Assembly: GCF_023283895.1 (NCBI RefSeq)
Contig: NZ_JAKILB010000007.1
Location: forward strand, 124,001-188,000
Direction: 5' to 3'
Length of the DNA stretch: 64,000 nucleotides
DNA from: Shewanella pneumatophori
GTDB lineage: Bacteria; Pseudomonadota; Gammaproteobacteria; Enterobacterales; Shewanellaceae
The notes below the pieces were generated by a model that worked only from the letters and a program-made list of their open reading frames with translations, ran no database searches and was not told the origin of the DNA. Numbering within the stretch: the stretch's first letter is position 1; every line of letters begins with the position of its first letter. A program made the position numbers and the translations under genes. Below are positions 62,641 through 64,000 of the stretch, piece by piece.

Positions 62641-62677
62641 AACTAACGGTTTTACTCTGGCGTGAAAACCGTTAGTT
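62641..62677 (+). terminator. hairpin after the glycosyltransferase operon
   Basis: AACTAACGGTTTT pairs with AAAACCGTTAGTT, 13 perfect pairs with an 11-base loop. Only a short TTT lies in the 3' arm, so termination is less certain than folding. Confidence 0.6.
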
Positions 62678-62772
62678 TCAATAACCATAAATGATATGGA
62701 TTAACGATATTGATAATACCGCGGTGAATAATGACACTGCGGCGAAAAATGGCTGACACAAGGAGCAAGCTT

Positions 62773-64000
62773 ATGCGTTTAGCGTATAAAGGATTAATTG
62801 GTGTAGCTGTAAGTTTTGCAGCTTTGCCACTGCTGGCTAATGCAAATAACGCTGCAAAGTTAACTTTTAGCGAGTCTAAAATAAACGCGCCTTTTGAGCT
62901 GACCCACCCGATTATTGCTGCAGACTTACTGCCGCAATCGGGCAAGGAACTGGTCGCTTTCGGGATTGATAATATGAGTCAGCGCCGGATGGCCATTTAC
63001 CAACTTGTTAATGGCCAATATAAATTGCTACATCAATACGAGCTGCCATTGGCGCTGCACAGCTTTGATATCACTGAGTCTACAACCGGTGGGCTACAAC
63101 AATTGTATTTCTTATCGCAAGATGAGTTGCTATTAATGTCGCCAGAGCAAAATCGCTCGAACCTTAACCTTGAAGTCGTAGCTGAGATAAATTCGTTATC
63201 CTTTAAAGACCGCCCAGACTTTATTAGTCGTGGTGAGTTTATTAAAGATCTCAATGCGGACAATCAGGATGACATCCTGATCCATGATTTTAATCAAGTG
63301 CATCTATTTTTGGCGGATGAGCAAGGATTTAACCGCCAGACTTTGCCTATTAAGCCGCAATCTCGCCTATTCGAAGATGGGGCAACTTACACCCAATCTA
63401 CGCTATATGTTAGTGATTTTAACCTCGATGGCTTAGCGGATATTATTAAAATTGGTGAGGGCGAGTTAGAAGTATATAAGCAGACAGACTTAAACCGTTT
63501 TGATCCCATCGCCCAGTATGTTTCTGTGAGTCAGCCTATAAGCGGTATTGATTGGTGGAATAAACGAGACGCTTACGGTGAGCAATTAGATCAAAGTGAG
63601 TTAGTGTATCGCAAAGTCGAAGAGCTTAAAGATCTGAATGATGACGGCGTTAGCGATATGGTGATCCGTTATACCAAAAGTACTGGTGTATTTGATCGTG
63701 TTAATGATTACGAAATTTACCTTGGTGAGGCGAAAAACGACAAAATCAGTTTCCCTAAAAAACCCAATAGCGTAGTTAGAGCTGAGGGCACATTAACCGG
63801 GTTAGAGTTTGTTGATATCGACAGCGACAATAAAGACGAAGTGCTGGTCGCAGGTTTTGATATTGGGGTGAGCCAAGTGGTTGGAGCCTTGCTATCAGGC
63901 AGCATAGATCAAGATGTGCATCTTTTTAAAATGGATGAAAATGGTCATTTTAATGATGAATCCAACGTAACCAAAGAAGTGGAGCTCAACTTTAGCTTGA
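62773..64000 (+). CDS. FG-GAP/VCBS repeat exported protein, truncated at window edge
   Basis: The frame begins with ATG at 62773 (AAGGAG eight bases upstream) and is open to the end of the window, over 409 codons, so the gene continues outside. A signal peptide covers about residues 1-26 (cleavage after ANA). Several FG-GAP/VCBS repeats follow with calcium-loop motifs: DLNADNQDDIL, DFNLDGLADII, DLNDDGVSDMV and DIDSDNKDEVL. Such beta-propeller proteins are secreted or surface-attached and bind ligands or partners. Possible function: surface adhesion or polysaccharide-related; unknown. Confidence 0.85.
   Translation, partial: MRLAYKGLIGVAVSFAALPLLANANNAAKLTFSESKINAPFELTHPIIAADLLPQSGKELVAFGIDNMSQRRMAIYQLVNGQYKLLHQYELPLALHSFDITESTTGGLQQLYFLSQDELLLMSPEQNRSNLNLEVVAEINSLSFKDRPDFISRGEFIKDLNADNQDDILIHDFNQVHLFLADEQGFNRQTLPIKPQSRLFEDGATYTQSTLYVSDFNLDGLADIIKIGEGELEVYKQTDLNRFDPIAQYVSVSQPISGIDWWNKRDAYGEQLDQSELVYRKVEELKDLNDDGVSDMVIRYTKSTGVFDRVNDYEIYLGEAKNDKISFPKKPNSVVRAEGTLTGLEFVDIDSDNKDEVLVAGFDIGVSQVVGALLSGSIDQDVHLFKMDENGHFNDESNVTKEVELNFSL

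Noticed and set aside
1..64000. CRISPR arrays, rRNA, tRNA genes, prophage or integrase
   Set aside because: None of these were found by reading; there are no regular repeat-spacer arrays, rRNA segments or phage structural genes.

Overview
The window reads as chromosome of a marine gammaproteobacterium, most likely a Shewanella. This rests on gene content and protein style (a DUF2999 protein, an ArsEFG-type arsenical operon like that of S. putrefaciens, a GbpA-like chitin-binding module, a RAYT transposase, several c-di-GMP proteins), moderate GC, AT-rich intergenic DNA and strong stem-loop terminators. No database search was possible, so family names rest on recognised motifs.

Layout. 1-5.1 kb is accessory: an unknown membrane-anchored protein, a lipoprotein, a lone RAYT/IS200-like transposase, a possible tiny gene and a tandem pair of Imm11-like orphan immunity proteins. 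5-14.4 kb has a periplasmic cyclic-nucleotide phosphodiesterase/nucleotidase, a BCCT transporter, several secreted or hypothetical proteins, a Sel1-repeat lipoprotein and PpnP. 14.8-20.3 kb has a large HD-GYP sensor and a BamA-like outer-membrane barrel coupled to a DUF3108-like periplasmic protein. 20.3-29.9 kb has a universal stress protein divergent from a cation/proton antiporter, a TerC-CBS-CorC protein, a purine permease behind a guanine riboswitch and PurR-like box, a MarR/EamA divergent pair with clear operators, and a chemoreceptor.

30.1-33.6 kb is an arsenic resistance region: arsC on the plus strand and arsR-(thioredoxin)-arsF-arsG-permease on the minus strand. A closely matching 28-bp sequence lies before both units and suggests one ArsR regulon. 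33.8-36.5 kb has DUF2999, a Bax-inhibitor-like protein and a YiaV/YiaW-type pair. 36.9-39.3 kb is a secreted GH18 chitinase preceded by a c-di-GMP-I (GEMM) riboswitch and terminator. 39.5-47.5 kb holds two Tat-exported PLP enzymes, a cysteine synthase, a chimeric gene remnant (AraC tail joined to a haem-binding tail), and a substrate-binding protein next to a GGDEF-EAL protein.

48-57.2 kb is mainly housekeeping (PpiB, RlmC, an RlmI-like methyltransferase, a YcaD-like MFS protein) with a DUF134/NifX-like pair and a molbindin. 57.3-62.6 kb has a two-component system divergent from a GT2-GT39-GtrA operon, which looks like a regulated envelope sugar-transfer module. An FG-GAP repeat protein runs off the right edge. 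c-di-GMP is the recurring theme: one HD-GYP protein, one GGDEF-EAL protein and one c-di-GMP riboswitch lie in the same 31 kb.
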